Both the position numbers and the translations under genes were made by a program. Positions 9,370 through 19,379 of a stretch of DNA of 64,000 nt are shown here, in pieces; position 1 is the first letter of the stretch; each line of letters opens with the position of its first letter. The stretch covers positions 1 through 64,000 of the forward strand of contig CAJNDS010002262.1 of the NCBI GenBank assembly GCA_905221605.1, given 5' to 3'. The DNA is from Symbiodinium natans (Eukaryota > Sar > Dinophyceae > Suessiales > Symbiodiniaceae). The notes below the pieces were generated by a model. The model was given only the letters and a program-made list of their open reading frames with translations, searched no databases and had not been told where the DNA came from.

Positions 9370-9597
9370 TCAAGTGGAACGTAACATGTGGGCGTCAAGG
9401 GTACGCTGGGAATTCAGGTCGCTGTCCACATAAAGCTGGAGCAGCTGCCCTGGCAGCAAGCTCCCAACTGCATCCATTGATGCCTCATCACCGCCAAGCA
9501 GATTTTCTGCCTCTCTTTGCACGGCGTCATAGAGAAGCAGCAGATGCAGCGCAAAGAGAAGCAGCAATCCCGGAAACGTGGAGAGGGACGCTGCCAA
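9370..9597 (-). CDS. Possible exon with hydrophobic segment
   Basis: The minus frame has a hydrophobic run (STFPGLLLLFALHLLLLYDA) followed by AENLLGGDEASMDAVGSLLP and a stop. The hydrophobic run could be a membrane segment or signal peptide. Other frames are also open here, so confidence is low. Confidence 0.35.
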   Translation of the reverse strand: MAASLSTFPGLLLLFALHLLLLYDAVQREAENLLGGDEASMDAVGSLLPGQLLQLYVDSDLNSQRTLDAHMLRST

Positions 9598-10139
9598 CGG
9601 TAGGGTGCCGGTAACAGGCCGGCACCCACGCGCAGGTGCTGGCAGACGTTCCAGAGGGCCAATGCTTGCTGTTCTATCAGGTCTAAGAAAACGCTGGTTG
9701 TTGGGAGCTGAGCAGTTGGCGTGGCACGTCTGTCAGATCATCTCCAGCAGAGTTGCTGACGACAGCTTTTCTCAAGACACAGGCATTGTTTGGCTGGTTG
9801 TGCAACATCTTTGGTGCGCACCACTGTCCCAGTGAGAGTTAGAGGTTTTAGCATCCAGAAGCTCAAGCAAGAGTTCAAATGCTTAGGAGTGCTGGAACCA
9901 TACTTAGTATTGTGGATGCTTACTTAGGTTTAGGGCCGTCCATTCTGCCGCAGTGCGGTTTTCGTACCTCAGTCAACAGTTCGAATGCGCAGGACTGCAG
10001 GATCCACACTTAGTTTTGCGGATGGCTGCTTATAGGGTCGTGCTCTCTGTGTGGGTGTATTGTGTGGCTGCGTCGGGAGGAGGCTTAACAATAGAAACCA
10101 CATGAAACCGCATGGTGAGAGGGAACAACAGCACAAACA

Positions 10140-10450
10140 TTGCCTAAACCCTAAACACCCTAAACACCCTAAACACCCTAAACGCCCTAAACACCCTAAA
10201 CACCCTAAACACCCTAAGCCCCCTAAACACCCTAAACACCCTAAATCCTAAACACCCTAAACACCCTAAACACCCTAAACACCCTAAACACCCTAAACCC
10301 GAAATCCCAAACCCTAAACCCTAAACTCCAAACCAAACCCAAACCCTAAACACTAAACACTACTTAAACCCTAAACCCTAAAGCCCTAAGCCCTAGGCCC
10401 TAAACCCTAAACACTGAACCCTAAACCCTAAACACTACCCCAAACCCTTC
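10140..10450. repeat. Telomere-type array with 9-mer variant CCCTAAACA
   Basis: About 17 nonamer units CCCTAAACA pass into CCCTAAA, CCCTAAG and CACTAAA variants. No exon is seen from 9840 to 10760; that stretch is arrays and short TATA-like microsatellite. Confidence 0.9.
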
Positions 10451-10791
10451 CCTTAACAGAAAGGCGCCTCGGCCAAGGATAGAGCCTGTCAGGTGTCTCT
10501 GGTTCTGCAAGATAACATACTGCGTGGAATAAGTGACATCGTGTGGAGAGTGTTGTATGCTGTATTTTAGGGATTTAGGATTTAGGGTTTAGGGTATGCT
10601 GTAAAGTATATAACATACGTAGACTAGGTAGGTAGCCTGTATCGTCTACTATGTAGAAAAGTATACTATACCCACGAAATTACATATAAGAGGGTAAATC
10701 TGTACAGCATAGAGCAAGGTCTGAATGTCACCACCTGCTTAGTATAGGGTTGAGGGTTTAGGCTTAGGGTTTAGGGTTCAGGGTTTCGGGT

Positions 10792-10905
10792 TTGGGGAGG
10801 ATGAAGCAAAAGAGGAGAAGGAGAGAAGCAGAAGGCCGAAAGACGGGACAAATTCAAGAGGAAGAGAGGGTGATTCAGAGGCTGAAGGATTCGGAAGTAG
10901 CATTT
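10792..10905 (+). CDS. Possible charged exon
   Basis: The plus frame reads KQKRRRREAEGRKTGQIQEE then ERVIQRLKDSEV, highly charged and coiled-coil-like. The minus strand is also open. It is bounded by a TTTAGGG array and a (TACA) microsatellite. Confidence 0.25.
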
Positions 10906-11037
10906 GTGGGATACATACATATATATATATGCATACATACATACACTGTATCGGTTGATTATGCACACTGGCATGGACATATTACAGGCTAGGCACAAGT
11001 AGATTCCAGATACAGATGATGTAGTCTTTGGACGACA

Positions 11038-11117
11038 ACCCTAAACCCTAAACCCTAAACCCTAAACCCTAAACCCTAAACCCTAAACCCTAAATAAACC
11101 CTAAACCCTAAACCCTA
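11038..11117. repeat. (CCCTAAA)n array
   Basis: Eleven heptamers with one short interruption (AAATAAA). The array follows directly after the donor of exon 11136-11256 on the minus strand, so it lies at the 5' end of an intron. Confidence 0.9.
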
Positions 11118-11135
11118 TACTAAGCATGGACTCAC

Positions 11136-11256
11136 CTCGCTTGCGATGGGCGGTCCGCGCCTTGCTTCCTCCCAGCTTCGGCATCTGCCCGACGAATTCG
11201 CCATTGAAGTCGCTCACGTTGACAACCTCGAAGGCAGCACCTGCAGGGGATGGCCA
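11136..11256 (-). CDS. Exon of minus-strand gene M2
   Basis: The minus frame reads GAAFEVVNVSDFNGEFVGQM and PKLGGSKARTAHRKR, then a canonical donor CGAG|GTGAGTCC. Upstream is an acceptor-like CCCTGCAG. The donor shows that canonical GT introns coexist with GA/GC ones here. A TTTAGGG array separates it from 11304-11557. Confidence 0.65.
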
Positions 11257-11303
11257 GCTGGCTTAGGGTTTAGGGTTTAGGGTTTGGGGTTGAGGGTTTA
11301 GGG

Positions 11304-11557
11304 TCAGCTGAGTTCTCAGATGATACACCGAAGCCTTCCACGCCGACTGGAGAAGCAGTGCTGGTGACTTTGGAGCAGTCATCGCCGACGCACCATTTGC
11401 CTTCCAAGCTTACTTCACTCTTCACTGCTCTAAGTTGTTTCTCGCAGAGCGAACTGGAATTTGAATCACTGCTGCAGATTTCCAAAGTGTAGTCTGTCTT
11501 CCCTCCATTGTCACTGCAGGAGACATACGGTACCCACACCCCATTTTTCTCGGGCAA
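11304..11557 (-). CDS. Cys-rich exon of gene M2
   Basis: The minus frame contains VWVPYVSCSDNGGKTDYTLE, ICSSDSNSSSLCEKQL and LEGKWCVGDDCSKVTSTASP. Six Cys with wide spacing suggest a disulphide-bonded extracellular domain. The frame ends in a TTTAGGG array (11262-11302). The family is not recognised. Confidence 0.65.
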
Positions 11558-11569
11558 AATTTAACGACT

Positions 11570-11820
11570 CTGAACATCCAAACGTCGCGGGGCCGGAGCT
11601 GCGCTGGAAGACCAAAGCCTGCGCAGAGCCGCCCGCCTCAGAGTTCAGTGCATCTGCGTTTTCTGAGAAGGGGGCCGTCATGGGCCGTCTTTGCGTGAGC
11701 TCCATGAAAGTTGCCACCCCGCCCCCCCCAACTCCAAAAACCTGGTCTGTCTACGAGCGCAGGCCAGAAGACATAGGTCACACGCCCGGTTTGTTCATCT
11801 CGTCCGGTGGGGCAATACAC
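11570..11820 (-). CDS. Probable upstream exons of gene M2
   Basis: Two readable minus-strand stretches are present. The first is YCPTGRDEQTGRVTYVFWPA then LVDRPGFWSWGG (about 11720-11820). The second, in another frame, is TAPFSENADALNSEAGGSAQ then ALVFQRSSGPATFGCSESL (about 11570-11700). The frame change implies a short intron or indel near 11715. Confidence 0.5.
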
Positions 11821-12086
11821 TCCATCGTATTGGCCTCAGTTCACGTGCTGCTGTGCTTCCAGCAAGCATGCTGCGCGAGCATGGATTCCGGGTATGGTGG
11901 TGTGTCGGTCCGTGAAAATAAAGGCTTCCTTTCCAAGGCTCATAGATAAACTCCCCTTTGCCCCAGCATTGCTCTTGGCCGAGTGGCTAACGAGCTCTGT
12001 CACCTGGCCCCGAGGTTCAATGCTCATTGGTACTCCACCCGCCTTGCAGCATCGATGTCCTTGGCAGCAGAGTGGCTCTCGGCCGC

Positions 12087-12500
12087 TTAGGAAGGCACGA
12101 GCCCGAGATACTGTGCCTGGGTCAGTTTTTTGGGACCGCCGAGCGGGCCGGAAACCCGACCACCAAAATGGGACGAAAACTGGTCGCCGGGGTGGGAAGA
12201 CAAAGCAGCCCGACAAATGACCAAATACTTGGAGCCAAAAGCACGACCCCAAAAATGAAAATTTTGCGGTTCCGAAACTGCGCCCACGGCGCGGGCCGCA
12301 AATTCTGTGCCCTGGCTGCTGCTGGCATGAAGAAAGCTGCCCAGAAAACAGCCCCAAAAACGAAGCCGGAAACCGCGCATTTTGCACGCCAATCGGGCAC
12401 ATTGCCGCAAAGCATTCATGGTGCTGTAGCATCCAAGATGTTTGCACGGACCTTGCTCTGACATTGCCGGGCATTGTAGAAGCCCTTCTTGCAGACAATT
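12087..12500. other. Single-copy stretch, no confident gene
   Basis: Frames are open on both strands and rich in Lys/Pro (plus) or Phe/Gly/Leu (minus). Repeated CCAAAAA and GGTTTTTG words make composition a poor guide. No domain is recognised. Confidence 0.3.
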
Positions 12501-12764
12501 CGGGCACGCTACTTGCCTGATGGCATTCTTGCGATACTATTTGGGCCCCTCGTGCTGAAGCCGGACGGTTGACCGTTTGGCGGTACCAAAAGCAAGCCCA
12601 CCCATATGGCAAGCCCACTCCGGGCTTTACAGACCACACACCAACGCACCGGCTGGGCAGGCGCTTGGACTACAACGCTACAACGACACGAAGAAGGGGT
12701 CCAGCCCTCCCCTTCCCTTAATTAGCCTTGTAAAACCCAAACGGGGTGTACGGTCCCCCCACGC

Positions 12765-13075
12765 AGAAGAACGGAGCGATTTAGCGGGTCCCACCGAAAC
12801 CCAGTGCGGTCCCACGCAGAAGAACGCGGTTCCCACCGAAACCAGGCACGGTCCCACGCAGAAGAACGCGGGCCTCCCCGAAACCCAGTTCCGTCCCACG
12901 CAGAAGAACGCGGGTCCCGCCGAAAGCCGGCACGGCCCCACGCAGAAGAACACGGGTTTTACCGAGACCCGGTACGGTCCCACGCAGAGGAACGCGGGCC
13001 CCGGTGCATTCCCACGCAGAAGAACGCGGGTCCGGCCGAAACCCAGTGTGCTCCCTTGCAGAAGAACGCGGGTGC
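12765..13075. repeat. 33-bp minisatellite
   Basis: About nine units of a roughly 33-bp repeat are built around CCCACGCAGAAGAACGCGGG. The unit length is a multiple of three, so frames stay open on both strands: plus GPTQKNAGP-type, minus FFCVGP-type. Unit spacing is regular except for a shortened unit near 13000. It could be a coding repeat, but without flanking exons I treat it as a minisatellite. Confidence 0.8.
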
Positions 13076-13300
13076 CACGTGGTCTCATAGAAGCAGAGAA
13101 GAAAAACGCTATGAGTCCTGTGCCAAGTGTCCGCGCTGCCGAACAGCTAACTCATCTCTTGAGCTGGTTTAGGTTACTTAAAAGCACGGTCTCCGGGGCC
13201 AGGTTTGCAAGCCGGATTCCGGTCGCAGAGTGAGCTTCAGCGTGATGGGCCCTGAATGTAAACATGCACCCCAGAATGAACCCCTCAGCCGCGGCACATC

Positions 13301-13406
13301 ATATAGGGGTCGGAATAATTACTAATATTATCCCCTTATGGTCCCTTTATAGTTATACTATGATAACCCCCAGAACTCTATTCTAATTCTGAAGGCCCCT
13401 ATACTA
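13301..13406. mobile_element. Family D palindromic element
   Basis: The inverted termini are TATAGGGGTCGGAATAATT and TCTAATTCTGAAGGCCCCTATA; the interior has CCCTTATGGTCCCTTTATA. Other copies lie at 35981-36089, 41593-41699, 53238-53407 and 57417-57574. Confidence 0.8.
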
Positions 13407-14771
13407 AGCCATCAGGGGTCTCTGTCTTTAGCCAAGCTTCGAACTCGACCCCACATGCCACCTGTGGAGAACTCGAAGTGAAAGCCACTGATCACTGCAT
13501 TGACTCCGCAGCTCACGGTCAACTTCCGCAGCGGATTTTTCCTCACTGCTTTGAAGAATGGGTTTAGGGTTTAGGGTTTAGGGGTTTGGGGATGGACACT
13601 CTGCAGAAGAAGGTGAGATGGACGAAGGAAACAGCAGTGAGAGAGCGAACGGCAACAAAAGCTGCATGTGCAGCTCGGGGTTGTGACGGACAGATGGATC
13701 TGAGAGGGATCTGGTAGGGCGACAGTGCGTGGCCGAGGTACACCAAAAAGCCCCGCAACAAAACATGCACACATGCTGTCTTGTACTATGCACGCAGTAT
13801 CAAGGGTGTGTGTGTGTGTGTGTGTCCTACTCTGTTTCCATAGGGTTGCAACCGGTTTGCAACTGTTTCATGATGTGGGTGCGGGATTGCAGTCAGTCAG
13901 GTCTACAACGCAGAGCGTGCAGGCGGCACCCATGGTGGTGTGCATGTGCCAGCGAAGCTATCCACCTTGAAGAAGGAAAGACTCATCACCGGGGTGTGCT
14001 GTGCAGACGTGTGCACAACGCTGTGTGAACATGCCAAGGATTGGACCAGGAGAGATCATGTTGGTGAGGTTATTGACATGTCCAGGAGATGAGACACTTC
14101 TGTATATGTATATATATATATATATATACATGAGCGAAGCCTTGCCGGTCTTTGGGTTCCTGGGCTGTGGCCCAAGTAAAGCGATTTGGGGGTCTTACCA
14201 AAAGTACCAAGACTCCAGGAGGTCGCGTCGAAGCTGCTGATCTCGACCTGTGCATCTTTCCACAACCGCCGCACCCAGCTGCACCCACTCATGCTCGCGA
14301 TAGTAAGCCAGAGTATACTGTGATATATATATATATATATTTAGGGACAGCAAGGATTGTGCGAGAGCACTGCCAAGCAGGTTTGGCAGTCAAACACTGC
14401 GTTTCCCAGGCATGTACTACGTCACCCTCTCACAATATACTATATCGTATACTTTTGTCTACTGTGGTACACAGGGGTATAGTATCCCCAAACCCCAAAC
14501 ACTATCCCCGAAGCCCCAAGTATACTTGGTTGCTCTTTTCCCCCCCCCCCCCCCCCAGTAAAAGTTTAACTTTTAGCTCCCGCAATATGAAATTAGAGGA
14601 ACCCCAAAACTCACAAAGTGCTAAAGTTGTAGCAAAGTCCCACCTAGATTTGTATACTAGAACATCAAACTCTGTGAGGAAACGCGCCTGAGCACTGTAG
14701 AAGTCGAAGCAGGAACCCAAACCACCTCGACAAGGGTTGGTCGATCCCTGAGGGTTTCGGGTTTAGCTTGG

Positions 14772-14873
14772 GTTGTTCCGCCTTCTACTAACAGTCCTTA
14801 GTAGGGACTGTAGTACCCACTACTATAATCCCTATTAAGGACTCTTAGTATAAGGGGGAACATCCCAAGTTTA
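14772..14873. mobile_element. Family E palindromic element
   Basis: The inverted arms are GGGTTGTTCCGCCTTCTACT and AGTATAAGGGGGAACATCCC, with ACTAACAGTCCTTAGTAGGG inside. Other copies are at 31697-31770, 44580-44667, 56640-56711 and 61276-61381. Here TTTAGGG-like units abut both ends. Confidence 0.8.
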
Positions 14874-14881
14874 GGGTTAGA

Positions 14882-15021
14882 GCTGGGAATTCCAAAAATG
14901 CCAGCATATGGTGACTCCTCTTTTCTTCGAGTGCCTCCTCGCAGTACCAAAGGTGTGCTCCGCATGCCTCCCGTCCCCGCGCCTCCATTCCTTTGGTTTT
15001 CTTGCCCTTCCTGAACCATTT
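14882..15021 (-). CDS. Exon following a family C element
   Basis: The minus frame right after the family C element reads WFRKGKKTKGMEARGREACG, then HLWYCEEALEEKRSHHMLAF. A second frame is also open, so the exact frame is uncertain. The exon lies between family C (15022-15082) and family E (14772-14873). Confidence 0.45.
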
Positions 15022-15082
15022 CTACCAATTGCTTAAGAACCTCCCAAACAATATGCTTCCTCATTTAGGGGGCAAATAGTAG
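15022..15082. mobile_element. Short family C palindromic element
   Basis: It runs from CTACCAATTGCTTAAGAACC to GGGGGCAAATAGTAG, a shortened copy of the 42562-42670 element. It separates two exon-like stretches on the minus strand. Confidence 0.5.
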
Positions 15083-15147
15083 ATTTTGCAACACCAGCAC
15101 CACCGGCACTATGGCATCCCCCCGCGTGCCTGGCCTAGCCGTGTACT
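15081..15147 (-). CDS. Tiny exon between two palindromic elements
   Basis: About 66 bases on the minus strand read ARPGTRGDAIVPVVLVLQN with no stop. The stretch is bounded exactly by a family A element (15148-15265) on one side and family C on the other. Confidence 0.4.
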
Positions 15148-15265
15148 TGGAGGTTCATGGGTGATGTTCCAAGTAGGGCTCTTTGTACCCTGAATTGGGT
15201 CAGAAGTATAGGAGAGATATAACCCTAATTCTGACTACCCATGAGCCATGAACCTCCAAGTATAC
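15148..15265. mobile_element. Family A palindromic element
   Basis: TACTTGGAGGTTCATGGG and CCATGAACCTCCAAGTA are near-perfect inverted termini. The interior contains GGTCAGAAGTATAGG. It separates the exon-like stretches 15266-15316 and 15081-15147. Confidence 0.8.
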
Positions 15266-15316
15266 GTCCTGTGCCAACTCGTCCTCCCTCTCCTCATCCA
15301 AAAAAAACCTGCGCCT
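15266..15316 (-). CDS. Tiny exon upstream of a family A element
   Basis: After acceptor-like GGCATGAATCAGG the minus frame reads RRFFLDEEREDELAQD up to the family A border. It is acidic and helical. Very short, so moderate support only. Confidence 0.4.
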
Positions 15317-15364
15317 GATTCATGCCAAGCCCCCTACCAAACCAAATTGCCGAACATGCGCAGA

Positions 15365-15533
15365 TGTCCATGCTAGGGTTTAGGGTTTAGGGTTTAGGGT
15401 TCAGGGTTCAGGGTTCAGGGTTCAGGGTTCAGGGTTCAGGGTTCAGGGTTCAGGGTTCAGGGTTCAGGGTTCAGGGTTCAGGGTTTAGGGTTTAGGGTTT
15501 AGGGTTTAGGGTTTAGGGTTCAGGGGTTAGGCT
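15365..15533. repeat. TTTAGGG array with central TTCAGGG block
   Basis: Four TTTAGGG units, about twelve uniform TTCAGGG units, then about six TTTAGGG units. The pure variant block nested in the canonical array indicates local amplification. Confidence 0.95.
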
Positions 15534-15547
15534 ACCATGTACAGTAC

Positions 15548-15653
15548 CTGAACCGCTCGTAGGCTTCAGAGGGGCCAATCTTGCTGCACTCATAGCTGTA
15601 GAGGTTGCGCGCGGTCTCCAGCTTGAAGCCCGTCAGCGCCTCACCTTCAAGAC
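15548..15653 (-). CDS. Exon of minus-strand gene M4
   Basis: The minus frame reads GLEGEALTGFKLETARNLYS then YECSKIGPSEAYERF, followed by canonical donor TTCAG|GTACTG. The upstream border is a CCCAG acceptor. It joins in frame to 15727-15857. Function is unknown. Confidence 0.7.
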
Positions 15654-15726
15654 CTGGGCACTACTACAATTATTCTGTAGTATCTCTCCGTATACTATGG
15701 TATATGTTCAGAACCATCAAACACAA
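15654..15726 (-). other. Short non-canonical intron
   Basis: A 73-nt gap between two in-frame exons starts CAG|TTGTGTTTG and ends GCCCAG|G. CAG is present at both borders, so the cut could shift. As written it is TT-AG. The interior has palindromic TATGGTATAC / GTAGTATCTC-like words but no listed family. Confidence 0.5.
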
Positions 15727-15857
15727 CTGTTCTTGCGTGGTTGAACATGAAGCCCAAGTTGGCCACCACCTTGTTTTCTGTAAGTTTGTTGCGCCAGTCG
15801 GTCCATGAGGCTTCATCCTTCACCTTCACAATGCCGGTGTCGGTGAAGTTGCCAAAC
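15727..15857 (-). CDS. Exon of gene M4
   Basis: After acceptor TTGGCTTACAG the minus frame reads FGNFTDTGIVKVKDEASWTD then WRNKLTENKVVANLGFMFN. The composition is that of a folded soluble domain. No family is recognised. Confidence 0.7.
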
Positions 15858-16539
15858 CTGTAAGCCAAAAGTACTTGCAGAGACGAACAGATCCTGTGCC
15901 CGCCTGGATAGCAAATCCAAGCGTCTGGTTCTTCCTAATGCCTGCGACACTAACCTATCCATACAACACACCCGTGCGTCAAGATTCTAAGCTTTTGCCG
16001 CTCTGCTCTTCTTCTTTCAGTCATCGTCATATTGTGCAGTCAAGAAGCCGGATGAGTGGGGCGAACTTGCACAAAGTCTTCGGCTGAGAATCGCCTCTTC
16101 GTGCGCTTGTAGCGCATAAACCCCATGTGACCAATGGGTCATAGCTCATAATTCAAAAGTCATAAGGCATGCGTATCAGGTGGTGGTGATATTAAAAATT
16201 AATTCGCGGTTCATGTAAAGAAAGCTGTGCTAACGAGAGACATGCAAACAAGAAGGTTGGCTTTGATTCAACCATCGCTGAGCACAGATTTCCAGCACAA
16301 CAAACAATGTCACGGTTTGTTTCGCGTCCGTCAGATTGTAGGTCACTATGACTATATCATATCTGTATGTAGAAACACGTAGAAATATGTTGCGTTGCTT
16401 TTCTACCTGTTTGTGTGTAAACGAGTGCAAATGTAAAGACGCGCAGCAAGTGCGAAGGGTAATTTATGGGTGAGACCTGTGTGGCAAGAAAGCTGCGTGC
16501 CATATTCAAAGTACGTCGCGACCAAAGAGCGCTAAGCCC

Positions 16540-16770
16540 TTAATGCCGACTTCGCACTCCCTGAAACACTTCTGTCGTCCACAAACTCTGAACGACAGCC
16601 CAACTTCTCCCCGAAACGATTCGACACAAAACGGCCCTTTTGCCCGATTGAAGGATTCTCGGCGCCTGCAAATAGTTGGCCCCAATCCATGGTGGAGACC
16701 GCACCACTGGTCCCGCAATAGGATGAGTAGGGCACATGCATATCCTGGGGTGGGAGCTGGGACTTGGGTA
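16540..16770 (-). CDS. Exon of minus-strand gene M5
   Basis: The minus frame reads LPPQDMHVPYSSYCGTSGAV, STMDWGQLFAGAENPSIGQK and RFGEKLGCRSEFVDDRS. A family A element (16772-16880) abuts its 5' side. No family is recognised. Confidence 0.55.
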   Translation of the reverse strand, partial: YPSPSSHPRICMCPTHPIAGPVVRSPPWIGANYLQAPRILQSGKRAVLCRIVSGRSWAVVQSLWTTEVFQGVRSRH

Positions 16771-16771
16771 C

Positions 16772-16880
16772 TGGGAGGTTCATGGATAGATATACGTAGG
16801 GTTCTACTTATGGAAACTATACTTACTACCCTGTTTAGGGTTCTTATCGCCCTACTTATAACTACCCATGAACCTCCAAC
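16772..16880. mobile_element. Family A palindromic element
   Basis: Termini CTGGGAGGTTCATGGATAG and CTACCCATGAACCTCCAA. The interior has GTAGGGTTCTACTTATGG and its rough complement. It lies between two exon-like stretches on the minus strand. Confidence 0.75.
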
Positions 16881-16944
16881 TAGAAACTCCAGACCTGGGA
16901 TCCGGGACTGAGGATCCCTGATGCACAATGCATTTCAGGACCGT
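16881..16944 (-). CDS. Exon-sized spacer between two family A elements
   Basis: These 64 bases are open on the minus strand in two frames (e.g. LKCIVHQGSSVPDPRSG) and are bounded on both sides by family A termini. If the flanking elements are introns, this is a micro-exon. Confidence 0.35.
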
Positions 16945-17080
16945 CTTGGAGGTTCATGGTACTTATTCACCAATTTTCACTGTACTTTATAACCCACTTA
17001 TAAGCCCCTTAAGTGCCCCAATATGGTCATAAGTACAGTTAGAAGTACAGTTATCATTGGTTAATAAGTACAAAGTCTAC
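16945..17080. mobile_element. Family A palindromic element, right terminus decayed
   Basis: The left terminus CTTGGAGGTTCATGGTACTT is intact. The right arm GGTTAATAAGTAC is present, but the final CATGAACCTCCAAG is replaced by unrelated sequence. The interior matches the copies at 39508 and 50618. Confidence 0.7.
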
Positions 17081-17084
17081 TGCT

Positions 17085-17525
17085 TGGTACTGTCGGGTTC
17101 AAGGTCGAAGGCCCAAATGATTCGTGGGTCGGATGGCCGATGTTGAAACCCTTCAATTCAACTGTGGCGCTTGGCCACGTGTCTCCACCGCGACTTGGAT
17201 GTGCCACATATCCATCGGAAGCTCTGCAGGTAGCAAATGCTGCGCCTCATCCGTCCTTGATTCGTTTTCATCACTTCAGCTGCGGGCGTGAGTAGCACGA
17301 AAATGTGTAGGGATCCATTGCCGGCGGAACTCTGGTGCACAGGATCACACATTTTACAACAGCTGTGCCGTCCTTTTTGGAGGGTTGAAACTGAGAAGAG
17401 ATGTCCATCTCCTGAAATCATGCGGCCCAGCAGCGCATTGCAATTCACGTGCTGCAGCTTTGTCACTGCTGATGCGCTCATGCATTCAGAAGCCTCAAAG
17501 CTGCACCAGCCATCAACATGCTGAG
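17085..17525 (-). CDS. Exons of gene M5, Cys-containing
   Basis: The minus frame from about 17525 reads GWCSFEASECMSASAVTKLQ, HVNCNALLGRMISGDGHLFS and RHSCCKMCDPVHQSSAG. Six or more Cys suggest an extracellular fold. After 17250 the frame deteriorates; a separate readable stretch (GFNIGHPTHESFGPSTLN) lies at about 17085-17160. Internal splice sites are not resolved. Confidence 0.5.
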
Positions 17526-18069
17526 CCAATAATGGTGGTGATGTTGATGATGCAACATCAGCATCAGCTGCATCAAGAGCAGCACCACCAACACCACAAC
17601 AGCAACAACACTATCGACAATGGCAGTGGCACCGAAGGCACAGCACCAAACAGCGACAAGCAAAAGCGTTCCCAGTGTCCTCCGGGAGGATCTTGAAGAG
17701 GCGAGCCTGCGGACCGGCCCACCCAGTGACCTGGAAGAGCAGCTGAAGCAGATGCATGACACGAAAGGCGAGGACCAGGGTTCGCAATGTTCAGCCAATC
17801 ATTGGTCCAAAGCCGAAGATCTAGTGCCCAGGATGACATTTGCTGCAAACAAGTCTGCGGGCCTGCGCCAGCAATTTGGCCGGGCAGGAGACGCTGGCCC
17901 TGACGGTCATGCTCCTCAACCACAGCTGGCAGGGGTTGGCGCTGGGACTGAGCGTAGACTTTCGATAATGTTTGCCTGCGTGGTCTTCAGACTGTTCCTC
18001 CTGTGATACCGTAGCTATTGCCAAACCACCGCTTGCCATGACCATTATACTCCTCCTCCTACTAAATAA

Positions 18070-18290
18070 CTATTACGACGACGACGACGATGACGACGAC
18101 GTCCACCACCACCACCATCACCATCACCACCACCGCCACCACCACCACCACCAGCAGCAGCACCACCACCACCACGACCACCACCACGACCACCACCACG
18201 ACCACCACCACGACGACGACGACGACGACGATGCCGCCGCCAGCAGCGGCACGGCTGCGACAGCGCCTGCTCCTGCTCCTGCCACTACTG
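18070..18290. repeat. (CAC/GAC)n trinucleotide repeat
   Basis: Imperfect ACG, CAC and ACGACC trinucleotides. All frames are open and low-complexity on both strands. Not treated as coding. Confidence 0.9.
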
Positions 18291-18528
18291 CTTCTCTGGT
18301 TCCACTGTGCCACTGCTGATTTTTACTAAGCATCATATTCTGCCGGCATAGGCCCCAAACAGCGTAAGACTGCAAGGACGCTAAAGAAACATGACAAATT
18401 CCAACAGCATTCGCTCGAGACAACCTTCCAAATGCACTCCAAGAGCACCCCTAAAGTTAACTTCAATATAGCCCAAGGCCTATTTACGCTACAACAAGTC
18501 GACGTTCAAGCGTGTCTTCCAGGTGCTA

Positions 18529-18680
18529 CTTGGAGGTCCATGGCACTTACTAACCATAACTGTACTTACCCCCCAAAGGGCCTTATAACCTCAAGTACGT
18601 CTGTTCCATGCATTTAGGGTTCTTTAACGTTAAAAAACCCTAAAGGGCCTTATAACCTCCAAGTACGTCTGTTCCATGAA
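18529..18680. mobile_element. Family A derivative with internal duplication
   Basis: The left terminus is CTTGGAGGTCCATGGCACTT. The stretch from GGGCCTTATAACCTC through GTACGTCTGTTCCATG occurs twice in tandem (about 18577-18612 and 18643-18678), separated by TTTAGGGTTC / CCCTAAA words. The normal right terminus is absent. Confidence 0.6.
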
Positions 18681-18771
18681 TTTCGAATTTCCCGTCAAGG
18701 CCGCGAGCTTTTGCCCGCGCGAACGCGCCATCGCTCCGTTGACTGTCGGGCAGCAGCTGCCGGAGCCGCCA

Positions 18772-18866
18772 AGTTTAGGGTTTAGGGTTTAGGGTTTAGG
18801 GTTTAGGGTTTAAGGTTTCGGGTTTAGGGTTTAGGGTTTAAGGTTTAGGGTTTAGGGTTTAGGGTA
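18772..18866. repeat. (TTTAGGG)n array
   Basis: Thirteen heptamers, including TTTAAGG and TTTCGGG variants. Confidence 0.9.
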
Positions 18867-19379
18867 ACCTGTAATATCCCCCCCCAGAAGCGACCAAGAA
18901 CGAAGCAATCAGCACATCACTCGAACGCGCAGTTCCTCCTCAGCTGCCTTGGAGAATCCTTTTGAAATTCTCAGCTCGACCGAGATGTGCATGCCAAGAA
19001 TTATGTTTCGGGAAGGCTGCGCCAATGCCGGAGCTGCGGACATAACTAATAGCTGTTCGGACGAAAATGTGATCAATCCTTCTGCGAACCGATCAATGGA
19101 TGGACGTGCATCATGGGCAAGCTACTACGGCACTAAAGGACTCACTTCAACCGCCCCTTCATATTACTACGGGCACAAGAGTGTCGGCGCATACTAATAG
19201 CTTTTGTGGGGCGCTGGAAGATCATGAACATTCCACATGAACGTAGCGAGTGTTGAAAGGCCCTTGCTAGTTCTAAGACTCTGTAGGGCCTTTTGAAGGG
19301 TTAGCGTGGTCAATGATATCTTATCTTCACCTCCAAGTTCAAAGCCTGGATCTTGTATTCCGTTCATCGCGGTCTTTTG

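Noticed and set aside
11970-12040. tRNA-like A-box (TGGCCGAGTGG) and weak B-box (GAGGTTCAATGC)
   Set aside because: No acceptor or anticodon stem can be paired. It may be a tRNA-derived SINE relic, but that cannot be supported here.
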